From Photobacterium jeanii (lineage in GTDB: Bacteria > Pseudomonadota > Gammaproteobacteria > Enterobacterales > Vibrionaceae), in NCBI RefSeq assembly GCF_001650345.1, contig NZ_LVHF01000010.1, forward strand, positions 42,289 through 106,288: a DNA stretch of 64,000 nucleotides, given 5' to 3'. Under the pieces are notes generated by a model. The model saw only the letters and a program-made list of their open reading frames with translations. It did not search any database and was not told the DNA's origin. Made by a program: the position numbers and the translations under genes. Below are positions 56,716-64,000 of this stretch, one piece after another (positions within the stretch are counted from its first letter, which is position 1; every line of letters starts with the position of its first letter).

Positions 56716-57048
56716 TGGCGTTGCCTTTATTATCATTCATATAACACTGCCTTAGCGTCAGTGTAACCTTGAATCAGCTGGTGGAGTATTAAATGATAGC
56801 TAGAGCTAGCTTGCGATCACGTTGTCGCGTAATTACAACTACACACTGTGATTTCGACCGCTGAATTCTGTGATTTGTGAGCCAGTAGTTAAAAGTAACA
56901 ATTGACGCTTTGATTCAGCTTTGGTCAGGACGTAATATGGTCTGATTAGGTTTGGTGAGGTTTCGAGCGAAAGATCGGGATTCGCGCTGAACTGGCGGTG
57001 AAAACCGTATATAGTTGCGACAAAGAGTATTAGAGAAACAAAAAATTC
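56716..57048. other. sthA-fabR divergent intergenic region
   Basis: This 333-nt region must hold both promoters. It contains a repeated AGCTAG word cluster (56798-56812) and AT-rich stretches. I find no clear FabR operator or -10/-35 pair. Confidence 0.5.
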
Positions 57049-57681
57049 ATGGGTATTAGGGCTCAACAAAAAGAAAAAACCCGTCGCTCACTTATCGATG
57101 CTGCATTTAGTCAGCTTAGTGCTGACCGTAGTTTTTCCAGCTTAAGCTTGCGTGAAGTTGCACGCGAAGCTGGTATTGCCCCAACATCGTTCTATCGTCA
57201 TTTTAAAGATATGGACGAACTCGGCCTGACAATGGTCGATGAAGGGGGCTTGATCCTGCGTCAGTTGATGCGTCAAGCGCGTCAGCGAATTGCGGAAGAA
57301 GGCAGTGTGATCCGCACTTCTGTCGAAACCTTTATGGAATTTATTGAAGGTAGCCCAAACGTCTTTAGGCTGCTTTTGCGTGAACGCTCTGGAACCTCAA
57401 CGGCGTTCCGTGCAGCGGTGGCACGTGAAATTCAACACTTTGTTGCGGAACTAACCGAGTATTTAGAAGCCAAAACAGGGGTGACGCACGAAGAGGCGTA
57501 CACACAGGCGGAAGCGTCTGTGACATTAGTTTTTAGTTCTGGTGCTGAGGCATTGGATCTTGATAGCCATGCGCGTGCTGAGCATGCCGAACGGTTAATC
57601 ATGCAATTACGAATGATTGCAAAAGGTGCTTATTGGTACCGTAAAGAGCGTGAGCGTCGTGAGCTCAGGCAGAAACTCTAA
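57049..57681 (+). CDS. fabR: TetR-family repressor FabR of unsaturated fatty-acid synthesis
   Basis: Represses fabA and fabB in response to unsaturated acyl-CoA/acyl-ACP. 210 residues with the TetR helix-turn-helix ([30 protein letters not shown]) and an all-helical ligand domain. The next gene, yijD, starts 23 nt downstream, and the fabR-yijD-trmA-btuB neighbourhood next to sthA is the enteric and vibrio arrangement. Confidence 0.95.
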   Translation: MGIRAQQKEKTRRSLIDAAFSQLSADRSFSSLSLREVAREAGIAPTSFYRHFKDMDELGLTMVDEGGLILRQLMRQARQRIAEEGSVIRTSVETFMEFIEGSPNVFRLLLRERSGTSTAFRAAVAREIQHFVAELTEYLEAKTGVTHEEAYTQAEASVTLVFSSGAEALDLDSHARAEHAERLIMQLRMIAKGAYWYRKERERRELRQKL

Positions 57682-57704
57682 CCTTATTTTTGCTGGTGAA
57701 GAAT

Positions 57705-58079
57705 ATGAACAAGGAACAAGTAAAAGCTGAACGCAAAACATTGATTTTATCTGTGTTAGCGGGTTTGTGTGGTAATGCAACATTAGCGGTATTCACGTCG
57801 AGTGCGGTTGCGTTTTCTGTATTCCCGGTACTGGCTTTTGCCCTGGCTGTGTACTGCTTATACCAAGAGTATCTAACTAAACCAATGTCGGAAGGTACGC
57901 CAGCGATTGCGTTTGCTTGCTTCTTGGTAGGCGCATTTGGTTACTCTGCATTCCTACGTGCACAAATGCCAGAGATGGGTTCTAACTTCTTACCACTGAT
58001 TATTGCGCTAGGTCTGTTGTTCTGGGTAGCAATTAAGCTCGGTATCCTAGAGAAGAAAGACGACCAAGCTGCTGCTTAA
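57705..58079 (+). CDS. yijD: YijD-family inner-membrane protein
   Basis: 124 residues from the ATG at 57705. Four hydrophobic helices (TLILSVLAGLCGNATLAVFT, AFSVFPVLAFALAVYCLYQ, AIAFACFLVGAFGYSAFL, FLPLIIALGLLFWVAIKLG) with MPEMGSNF between helices 3 and 4. DUF1422; function unknown. It is probably cotranscribed with fabR. Confidence 0.92.
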   Translation: MNKEQVKAERKTLILSVLAGLCGNATLAVFTSSAVAFSVFPVLAFALAVYCLYQEYLTKPMSEGTPAIAFACFLVGAFGYSAFLRAQMPEMGSNFLPLIIALGLLFWVAIKLGILEKKDDQAAA

Positions 58080-58098
58080 TGTTCTGATAGCTAGATAT

Positions 58099-58125
58099 AA
58101 AAAAGGCGCTTTAAGCGCCTTTTTT
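58099..58125. terminator. Bidirectional terminator between yijD and trmA
   Basis: AAAAGGCGCT / AGCGCCTTTT with a TTA loop, extended by A and T tracts on both sides, ends the convergent yijD and trmA genes. Confidence 0.92.
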
Positions 58126-58151
58126 GTGCCTAATAAACAACGTATTAGCTG

Positions 58152-59258
58152 TTATTTACGCTCAAGTAGCACACCGGCTTCCATGTGGTGGGTGTAAGGG
58201 AATTGGTCGAATAGCGCGAAACGAGTGATCTTGTGTGTTTCGCTCAAAATAGCCAAGTTCTCTTTTAGCGTATCTGGGTTACATGAGATGTACATGATGC
58301 GCTCGTAACCTTGCACCATACGACAAGTGCCTTCGTCCATACCGGCACGCGGTGGATCAACAAAAATTGTATTGCAGTTGTAGCTCTGCAGATCAACGTT
58401 TTGATCTTTCAAACGGCGGAATTCACGCTTACCTTCCATTGCATCGGTAAAGTCTTCCGCAGACATACGAATGATTTGAACGTTATCAATGTTGTTGACC
58501 GCGATGTTGAACTGCGCGGAATCTACTGATGGTTTCGCCAGTTCAGTTGCGAGTACACGTTCAAAGTTTTTCGCTAAGGCAAGCGAGAAGTTACCGTTAC
58601 CACAGTACAGTTCTAGTAAATCACCTTCGCTGTCAGTGGTACAGTCAACCGCCCATTCCAGCATCTTCTGAGCGACTTCACCGTTAGGCTGGGTAAAGCT
58701 GTTTTCAACTTGCTTGTAAGTCAGTACGCGGTCGTTCACTTTCAGTTTTTCGATCACGTGTTCTTGGTCTAGTACGATTTTTTGCTTACGCGCACGACCA
58801 ATGAAGTTCAGGTTGAAGCCTTCGTCGTTAAGACGTTGCTTAAGGGCTTTAGCTTCTGCTGTCCACTCTTCGTCTAGTTGACGGTGGTATAGCAGCGACA
58901 CCAAAATTTCACCGCTTAGTGTAGAAAGAAAATCCACTTGGAATAGCTTGTGACGCAGTGCTTTAACAGGCTTTAGCGCATCAACCAGCAGAGGCATAAG
59001 GTCGTTGATTAAGCGACTTGCAGCTGGGAATTGGTCCACGCGGTATTTTTCGCGAGTTTCTTGGTTGAACATGACGTAGTACAGGTCTTCACCTTCATGC
59101 CAAACACGGAACTCAGCACGCATGCGGTAGTGCTCAGCTGGAGAGGCAAAAACCTCCAGCTCCGGGGTATCAAACTCTGCGAAGATAGATTGCATGCGTT
59201 CTGCTTTTTCATCCAACTGAAGTTGGTAATCAGCAGGATTAATTGCGGTGGATGCCAT
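58152..59258 (-). CDS. trmA: tRNA (uracil-5-)-methyltransferase TrmA
   Basis: Makes m5U54 (ribothymidine) in tRNA and methylates tmRNA. 368 residues: SAM motif [16 protein letters not shown], the [13 protein letters not shown] motif and the catalytic cysteine in [17 protein letters not shown] precedes the ATG by eight bases. It is divergent from the B12 riboswitch/btuB unit, as in E. coli. Confidence 0.97.
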   Translation of the reverse strand: MASTAINPADYQLQLDEKAERMQSIFAEFDTPELEVFASPAEHYRMRAEFRVWHEGEDLYYVMFNQETREKYRVDQFPAASRLINDLMPLLVDALKPVKALRHKLFQVDFLSTLSGEILVSLLYHRQLDEEWTAEAKALKQRLNDEGFNLNFIGRARKQKIVLDQEHVIEKLKVNDRVLTYKQVENSFTQPNGEVAQKMLEWAVDCTTDSEGDLLELYCGNGNFSLALAKNFERVLATELAKPSVDSAQFNIAVNNIDNVQIIRMSAEDFTDAMEGKREFRRLKDQNVDLQSYNCNTIFVDPPRAGMDEGTCRMVQGYERIMYISCNPDTLKENLAILSETHKITRFALFDQFPYTHHMEAGVLLERK

Positions 59259-59411
59259 TTGTTTGCCTCAAACTGCTCAAATAAAGAGCGGAGATTTTAT
59301 TGCATTGCAGCGCGATGTCCAGCTTTGGCCTAGATAAAGTGTCATTTACTACCGTATTTGCAAACAGATATAAACAAAGCTAGACAATCCTTGCCCGCCT
59401 TACTAGGATTC

Positions 59412-59606
59412 GCGGTGCGCTGGTTCGCCATGATGGCTAGGGAATACGGTGAAAATCCGTAACTGACGCGCAGCGGTAATAGAGAACGAAAGCACACGGA
59501 TGTAATGCCAAACACTGTTTTGATTTGGGGGGAGCCTAAATCAAAATGGGAAGTTGTTGCCGTAGGTGGCGTCAAAGCCGAGCTCTTAAGTCCGAATACC
59601 AACCAG
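59412..59606 (+). promoter_or_regulatory. Cobalamin (B12) riboswitch of btuB
   Basis: The conserved core is visible: GGGAATACGGTGAAAATCCG (59440-59459) followed by the AACTGACGCGCAGCGGTAAT block, and the 3' element with GTCCGAATACC (59590-59600). The segment ends ~50 nt before the btuB start codon. No T-rich terminator hairpin follows, so control is probably translational at AAGG (59643-59646). Boundaries are approximate. Confidence 0.92.
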
Positions 59607-59657
59607 TGCTACAAGCATCCTGCTTAGTAATCAACGCGACTTAAGGTATCCAATATA

Positions 59658-61472
59658 ATGAAAAAAACGCTGTTAGCAGTGGCGTTAGCCCCTCTATTTA
59701 TTCAAAGTCAGGCATTTGCAACAGAGACATCTTATGATGATGTAATGGTCGTAACTGCCAACCGATTCGAACAACCTGTTTCTTCTGTGCTTGCGCCAGT
59801 AAGTATTGTGACGCGTGAAGAGATTGAACAGCTTCAAGCACAAAGCGCGCTTGATGTTCTAAAAACACTACCTGGTGTTGAATTTAGTTCTAATGGTAAT
59901 AAAGCACAGTCGAGCTCTATTTATATTCGTGGTACGTCATCTCGCCATACCTTGGTATTGGTTGATGGTGTTCGTATTAACTCGTCAACAACGGGTGGTG
60001 CATCTGTAGGTTTGATCCCAGCTGATGCGATCGAAAAGATTGAAGTTGTTCGCGGACCGCGTGCAGCTGTGTACGGTTCAGATGCAATTGGTGGGGTGAT
60101 CAGTATCACCACCATGCCGCAATCAGGCAGTGTTCACCAAGCAAAAGCCACCTTTGGTAGCAATAACTATGCGCAGCAAAGCTGGCGTTCTGTTGGTCAA
60201 ATCTCAGAGCAAACGCAAGGCAGTTTCGTCGTTAATAACGAGAAAAGCGATGGCTACCGAGTGAAAGATACAGCACCAGAAGGTGATCGCCATGGCTTTG
60301 AAGCACAAACATTGTTAGGAAGCTTGCGCCATGCAGCAACGGATTCAGTGAATTTGTTCTTTACGGGTTATTACCAAAATGGGTTGGTTGAGTACGACCG
60401 CAGTGGTAAATACGAATCTGATCGTGAGCAGTACAACTTGGCGGGTGGCGTAGATTACTCGACTGAGCATTGGCTATCAAAGTTAGAGCTTAGCAGTTCG
60501 AAAGACTTTTCCGCAGATGGTAAAGCCGATGGTGGTAAACCAGGTAAAGGTTCATTAACTACCAAGCGTCAAAGTGTAGCTTGGGTGAATACTTTGACTC
60601 AGATTGAGAACAGTGTGATTAACCTTGGCGTTGATTACTACAAAGAAAAAGCTGAGCGCGGTGGAACTAATACCACTGACTTTAGCGAAAATAGTAAGCA
60701 CAACACCGCTGGTTTTGTAACAGGTCATACACGCATCGCAGATCTGACTTTAGAAGCGGCATTACGCCATGATAAAGACAGTGTGTTTGGTGGTTACACA
60801 ACTTGGAATATTGCGACGGGTTATGCCGTGACAGATGCAATTGATGTGGTTGGTAGTTATGGTACAGCTTTTAAAGCACCAACTTTTAACGATCTGTATT
60901 ACCCAGGCGGTAGCGGTAATCCTGACCTGAAACCAGAGACATCAAAATCAGCAGAGTTTGGTGTGAAAGGTCGCCACGATTTATTGGATTGGGGCTTAAC
61001 GGCTTACCATACTGATATTAAAGATATGATTGCGTGGGCACCAACTGCAGCGGGTCCGTGGAAGCCGAATAATGTTGATAATGCGCGCATTAAGGGCATT
61101 GAATTAGAACTTGGTTTTGAAACCGGCCCAATTAGTCACCGTGTAGTAGGTGATTGGAAAGACCCTGAAGACAAGAAAGATGGCAGCCAGTTGATTCGCC
61201 GTGCTAAGCAAAACTATAAATGGGTCGGTACATACAGTTCTGAAGCGGTTGATGTATCGCTAGTCGCTAACTATGTAGGTAAGCGCTATGACTCGAGTAA
61301 ATATGAGTTATCAGCTTACACAACAGCAGATGCAGCAGTTACCTACCGCGTGACAGAGAAATTTACGACAGGTCTTCGAGCAAGTAATTTGTTTGATAAG
61401 AAATACGAAACCGCGAAAGGCTACCCAGCGCCTGAGCGTGCTTTCTACATTAATGGTTCTTACCAGTTCTAA
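59658..61472 (+). CDS. btuB: TonB-dependent vitamin B12 receptor BtuB
   Basis: Outer-membrane 22-strand barrel importing cobalamins with TonB-ExbBD. 604 residues: signal peptide to AFA (residues 1-21), TonB box DDVMVVTAN (27-35), plug domain (VSIVTREEIEQLQAQSALDVL, IEVVRGPRAAVYGSDAIGGVI) and a C-terminal barrel ending in Phe (FYINGSYQF). The gene is under a cobalamin riboswitch and followed by a terminator. Confidence 0.97.
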   Translation: MKKTLLAVALAPLFIQSQAFATETSYDDVMVVTANRFEQPVSSVLAPVSIVTREEIEQLQAQSALDVLKTLPGVEFSSNGNKAQSSSIYIRGTSSRHTLVLVDGVRINSSTTGGASVGLIPADAIEKIEVVRGPRAAVYGSDAIGGVISITTMPQSGSVHQAKATFGSNNYAQQSWRSVGQISEQTQGSFVVNNEKSDGYRVKDTAPEGDRHGFEAQTLLGSLRHAATDSVNLFFTGYYQNGLVEYDRSGKYESDREQYNLAGGVDYSTEHWLSKLELSSSKDFSADGKADGGKPGKGSLTTKRQSVAWVNTLTQIENSVINLGVDYYKEKAERGGTNTTDFSENSKHNTAGFVTGHTRIADLTLEAALRHDKDSVFGGYTTWNIATGYAVTDAIDVVGSYGTAFKAPTFNDLYYPGGSGNPDLKPETSKSAEFGVKGRHDLLDWGLTAYHTDIKDMIAWAPTAAGPWKPNNVDNARIKGIELELGFETGPISHRVVGDWKDPEDKKDGSQLIRRAKQNYKWVGTYSSEAVDVSLVANYVGKRYDSSKYELSAYTTADAAVTYRVTEKFTTGLRASNLFDKKYETAKGYPAPERAFYINGSYQF

Positions 61473-61492
61473 TTAAGCAATCAAGAATATTG

Positions 61493-61517
61493 AGGCCGCC
61501 ATTGTGCGGCCTTTTTT
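61493..61517 (+). terminator. Rho-independent terminator of btuB
   Basis: AGGCCGC / GCGGCCT with a 6-nt loop is followed by T6. It lies between btuB and the DUF71 gene. Confidence 0.88.
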
Positions 61518-61554
61518 ATCCTGCGACTTTACGTCAATCAGTAAGGAAAGTGTC

Positions 61555-62235
61555 GTGACAGTAATGAATGTTGTCGTGAGCTGGAGTTCGGGCAAAGACT
61601 CCACACTGACGTTATTGCGTCTGTTAGAAGATCCTCGTTATAAGGTAGTTGGCTTATATACCACATACCTTGATGACGAAGTGCCATTTCAAGCCACACC
61701 GATTTCCGTTGTGCAGCAACAAGCAAAGCTATGCGGTTTACCTTTGGTGCTCATTGCTTTGCCTGAGGTGTTCCCACCTAATGATGTCTATCAATCACGG
61801 ATTATCACAGGATTAAAAGAATCAGGGCTGGAAATAGATGCAGTGGCCTTCGGTGATATGTTTTGTAATGGCATTGCCGATTATCGTCGTAGTTATATCG
61901 AACCCGCAGGGTGGCAATGTGTGTTTCCTCTAATGGGACAAGACAGTGCAGAGTTAGCGCAAGAGATCTTAGAGCGTGGGATTCAAACTTTAGTGACCAC
62001 AGTCGATACCAGTCAGCTTGATGGAGAGTATTGTGGGCAATGGTATAGCCATGACTTTATCGAGGCTTTGCCATCTCAAGTGGATCCATGTGGTGAAGAT
62101 GGCGAGTTTCATACCTTAGTGGTTAATGCGCCGTGTTTTAGCTCTCCTATGGAGATTCAATCTACAAGAGTAGAACGACAAGCCCGTTTTCATTACCAGC
62201 GTTATCAATTACTCATGACCGGAGTTTCTGAATAA
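61555..62235 (+). CDS. DUF71/COG2102 PP-loop ATP pyrophosphatase (Dph6-like)
   Basis: 226-residue adenine-nucleotide alpha-hydrolase with the PP-loop SWSSGKDSTLTLLRLL at the N-terminus and the DUF71 motifs AFGDMFCNGIADYRR and GEDGEFHTLVV. In eukaryotes and archaea this family holds the diphthine amidotransferase Dph6; bacteria lack diphthamide. I recall a comparative-genomics prediction that a bacterial DUF71 subgroup acts in B12 salvage, which fits this place after btuB. Start taken at GTG 61555 (AAGGA seven bases upstream); ATG 61564 is the alternative. Confidence 0.85.
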   Translation: MTVMNVVVSWSSGKDSTLTLLRLLEDPRYKVVGLYTTYLDDEVPFQATPISVVQQQAKLCGLPLVLIALPEVFPPNDVYQSRIITGLKESGLEIDAVAFGDMFCNGIADYRRSYIEPAGWQCVFPLMGQDSAELAQEILERGIQTLVTTVDTSQLDGEYCGQWYSHDFIEALPSQVDPCGEDGEFHTLVVNAPCFSSPMEIQSTRVERQARFHYQRYQLLMTGVSE

Positions 62236-62288
62236 ACAAATTGTCAGTATGATAGGCGCCTGTGTTTGATTGAGTGTTGTGGTGTGAA

Positions 62289-63098
62289 GTGAAGAGCGTC
62301 TTGATTTTTGATTCGGGAGTTGGCGGATTATCGGTATACCAAGAGATCCGTCAATTGTTACCTGAACTGCATTACGTTTACGCCTTCGATAATGCTGCGT
62401 TTCCCTATGGGGAGCTTGATGAAACGGTATTAATCAATCGTACGCAAGAAATCGTAAGCCGCTTAGTCGAAAAGCATAACGTAGATTTAGTGGTGATTGC
62501 GTGTAATACCGCCAGTACCGTCGTCCTGCCAAGCTTGCGTACACTCGTTAATATTCCTGTTGTTGGTGTTGTTCCTGCGATAAAACCAGCGGCGGCGATG
62601 AGCGAGCGTAAGGTAATTGGTTTATTGGCTACTCCAGCGACAGTTAAGCGTCGTTATACGCAAGACTTAATCGCAGAGTTTGCACAAGATTGTGAAGTGT
62701 TAATGATTGGTTCGACACGCTTGGTTGAAATAGCAGAGCAGAAGCTAAGAGGTGAAGCGGTATCGATTGAGGAAATCCAACATATCCTTTCTCCTTGGCT
62801 TAACAAGGTTGATGGCATTGTACTTGGATGTACACATTTCCCTTTGCTAAAAGACGAAATCCAACAGGCGTTTTCATCGCCAGTCCAAATTATTGATTCA
62901 GGCAAAGCAATCGCGAATAGAGTGCAAGCTTTGCTGGGGGCTCAACAGACGTATAGCTCAAGAGAAAAAAGCAGTAATAGTGAAGTGGCGAACGTTACAT
63001 ACAATAGTGCCGCTTCACAACATGAAGCGGCACTGAACGTGTGTCTTGAAAAGTTAGGACTGAGTCCTATTCAATGTCTGGATTTTCCCCATTCTTAG
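62289..63098 (+). CDS. murI: Glutamate racemase
   Basis: Makes D-glutamate for peptidoglycan. 269 residues: N-terminal LIFDSGVGGLSVYQEI, first catalytic Cys in VIACNTASTVVLPSL, second in GIVLGCTHFPLLKDEI. Start is assigned to GTG 62289 by comparison with other MurI; the ribosome site is weak. The 3' end overlaps the convergent RRM gene by 32 nt. The position upstream of an rRNA operon is the same as btuB-murI-rrnB in E. coli. Confidence 0.96.
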   Translation: MKSVLIFDSGVGGLSVYQEIRQLLPELHYVYAFDNAAFPYGELDETVLINRTQEIVSRLVEKHNVDLVVIACNTASTVVLPSLRTLVNIPVVGVVPAIKPAAAMSERKVIGLLATPATVKRRYTQDLIAEFAQDCEVLMIGSTRLVEIAEQKLRGEAVSIEEIQHILSPWLNKVDGIVLGCTHFPLLKDEIQQAFSSPVQIIDSGKAIANRVQALLGAQQTYSSREKSSNSEVANVTYNSAASQHEAALNVCLEKLGLSPIQCLDFPHS

Positions 63099-63525
63099 GT
63101 TCGTTCGCCTCACGCACCTTTAAAGTGCGTTGACCATATTCCTTGTTATTTAAATGAGTAATGGCCGTTTCAGCATCATTACCATTCATAACTACAAACC
63201 CAAACCCTCTACGCTTACCTGTACGTTTGTCTTTCATCAGACGTACAGCGAAGACTTCACCATGTTCTGCAAACAGTGCTTTGACATCACTTTCGTTTGC
63301 ACGGTAAGGCAAGTTACCGACATAAATTGTTTTACTAGAAGAAGATGACTCACCATCGGTTGAGATAGAAGCCGTCGTTGTTTGCATAAAATGAACAGCT
63401 AAGCCAGAAAGTACCGCACCAAGAGCAAAAGCCAGCGAAGGTGATAGTGGTACAAAGCTCATTATCAAAGCGCCCAGAACAGCAAGAGCAATGATAGTTA
63501 GTATAGTTTGATTGGATAATTTCAT
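63067..63525 (-). CDS. Membrane-anchored RRM RNA-binding protein
   Basis: 152 residues. Two predicted membrane helices at the N-terminus (ILTIIALAVLGALIMSFVPL, LAFALGAVLSGLAVHFM), a Ser-rich linker, then a single RRM: RNP2 IYVGNLPY and RNP1 RRGFGFVVM, with the helix SDVKALFAEHGEVFAVRLM. Soluble relatives (cyanobacterial Rbp and vibrio RRM proteins) are often cold-induced; the double membrane anchor would put the RRM at the inner face of the membrane. RNA targets unknown. ATG at 63525 assumed; the ribosome site is weak. Confidence 0.88.
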   Translation of the reverse strand: MKLSNQTILTIIALAVLGALIMSFVPLSPSLAFALGAVLSGLAVHFMQTTTASISTDGESSSSSKTIYVGNLPYRANESDVKALFAEHGEVFAVRLMKDKRTGKRRGFGFVVMNGNDAETAITHLNNKEYGQRTLKVREANEPKNGENPDIE

Positions 63526-63722
63526 ATTCAATACTACATCGTCGTAAATTGTAGGAAGAATGCTATTGGTTATTTTAACAACACAATCACATTGATATTA
63601 CTTTCATTGACTTATAATTGCCAGTAAGTGAATGTGACGATGCTCAAATGTTGTCTTGTGCGGAATAAATATCGCATTAGATTAAAATCTCGTCTTTCGA
63701 AAGAAAAGTAGTGAAAAAGGGG

Positions 63723-63750
63723 TTGTCAGCGTGCAAGAAGTCTCTATAAT
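63723..63750 (+). promoter_or_regulatory. rRNA operon promoter P1
   Basis: TTGTCA (63723-63728), 16-nt spacer, TATAAT (63745-63750), then the GC-rich discriminator GCCGCCTC typical of stringently controlled rrn P1 promoters. An A/T-rich UP-element-like tract lies directly upstream. Confidence 0.85.
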
Positions 63751-63858
63751 GCCGCCTCACTGACACGGAGTACGGCAATCTTTAAAGCGATTTAAGAGAA
63801 AGCCAAATGCGAAGTTCAGTAAGGTGGAAGCCTTGGAAAACAAATTAAAAAAAAGTGG

Positions 63859-63886
63859 TTGACACTTCAGTTTGATTCCTTAAAAT
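63859..63886 (+). promoter_or_regulatory. rRNA operon promoter P2
   Basis: TTGACA (63859-63864), 16-nt spacer, TAAAAT (63881-63886), followed by GGCGCACC. The 136-bp spacing from P1 fits tandem rrn promoters. Confidence 0.85.
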
Positions 63887-63895
63887 GGCGCACCT

Positions 63896-63933
63896 CTTCG
63901 GAGCGAAAGCGAAGAAGAAATTGTTCTTTAACA
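63896..63933 (+). promoter_or_regulatory. rrn antitermination boxB/boxA leader elements
   Basis: A CTTCG...CGAAG hairpin with an inner GCGAAAGC (63896-63914, boxB-like) is followed by TGTTCTTTAACA (63922-63933), which matches the Nus-factor boxA consensus at 11 of 12 bases. Confidence 0.8.
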
Positions 63934-63993
63934 ATTTGACCATGCAATCTGTGTGGGCACTCGTGAAATGATAGTCAAAAAGATTTATCAATG

Positions 63994-64000
63994 AAACTGA
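63994..64000 (+). rRNA. Probable first bases of 16S rRNA, cut by window edge
   Basis: AAACTGA at the end of the window corresponds to the 5' end of 16S rRNA (AAATTGAAGAG in E. coli). The preceding leader and promoters support an rRNA operon starting here. Only seven bases are visible, so the exact boundary is inferred. Confidence 0.6.

Overview
This window is a chromosomal segment from a gammaproteobacterium, almost certainly Vibrionaceae. The base composition looks near 50 % GC, so a Salinivibrio-, Grimontia- or Enterovibrio-like genus is plausible, but the genus cannot be fixed from the sequence alone. The evidence is a complete gspC-N (eps-type) cluster followed by nudE-cysQ, a RyhB gene next to polA, the order polA-spf-engB-Csr RNA-yihI-hemN, and the order fabR-yijD-trmA-btuB-murI-rrn. 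The window is core chromosome. I see no insertion sequence, prophage, integron cassette, CRISPR array or defence locus.

Layout. 1-9 kb: the 3' part of uvrD, a periplasmic gamma-glutamyltransferase, a LysE-type exporter with its AraC-family regulator, rarD and recQ. 9-12 kb: a DUF3630-like gene, the queuosine-precursor transporter yhhQ behind a likely preQ1-I riboswitch, an acetyltransferase, the Fur-controlled sRNA ryhB, and elbB. 12-22 kb: polA, Spot 42 (spf), two candidate sRNAs, engB, a dihaem cytochrome c4, a CsrB/CsrC-type RNA with 22 GGA motifs, a methyltransferase, yihI, a DUF2489 gene, hemN and a 42-residue hydrophobic protein. 22-31 kb: adenosine deaminase, a GGDEF-EAL membrane protein, and the nitrogen-control locus ntrC-ntrB-DUF4124-glnA with sigma-54 and NtrC sites. 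31-42 kb: typA, small ATPase and lipoprotein genes, yihY-dtd, a yiiD-like gene, an AsmA-family protein, pckA, hslO and hslR. 42-55 kb: the type II secretion operon gspC-N, then nudE and cysQ. 55-64 kb: sthA, fabR-yijD, trmA, a cobalamin riboswitch with btuB, a DUF71/COG2102 ATP pyrophosphatase, murI, a membrane-anchored RRM protein, and the tandem promoters and leader of an rRNA operon. The last few bases are probably the first bases of 16S rRNA.

How the parts work together. The richest regulatory stretch is about 11.0-18.4 kb. Three known riboregulators, for iron (RyhB), carbon (Spot 42) and CsrA titration (CsrB/C type), sit there with two further candidate transcripts. Nitrogen assimilation is organised as in enterics: an NtrC/sigma-54 glnA promoter and an NtrC box in front of ntrB-ntrC. 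Two riboswitches control import of modified-base or cofactor precursors (preQ1 for yhhQ, B12 for btuB). The araC/lysE pair shares a near-identical 19-bp element at the same distance from both start codons, which looks like a local operator. No wholly new multi-gene system is evident. The most open items are the two candidate sRNAs, the 42-residue protein, the AraC/LysE operator, the DUF71 gene beside btuB and the membrane-anchored RRM protein.
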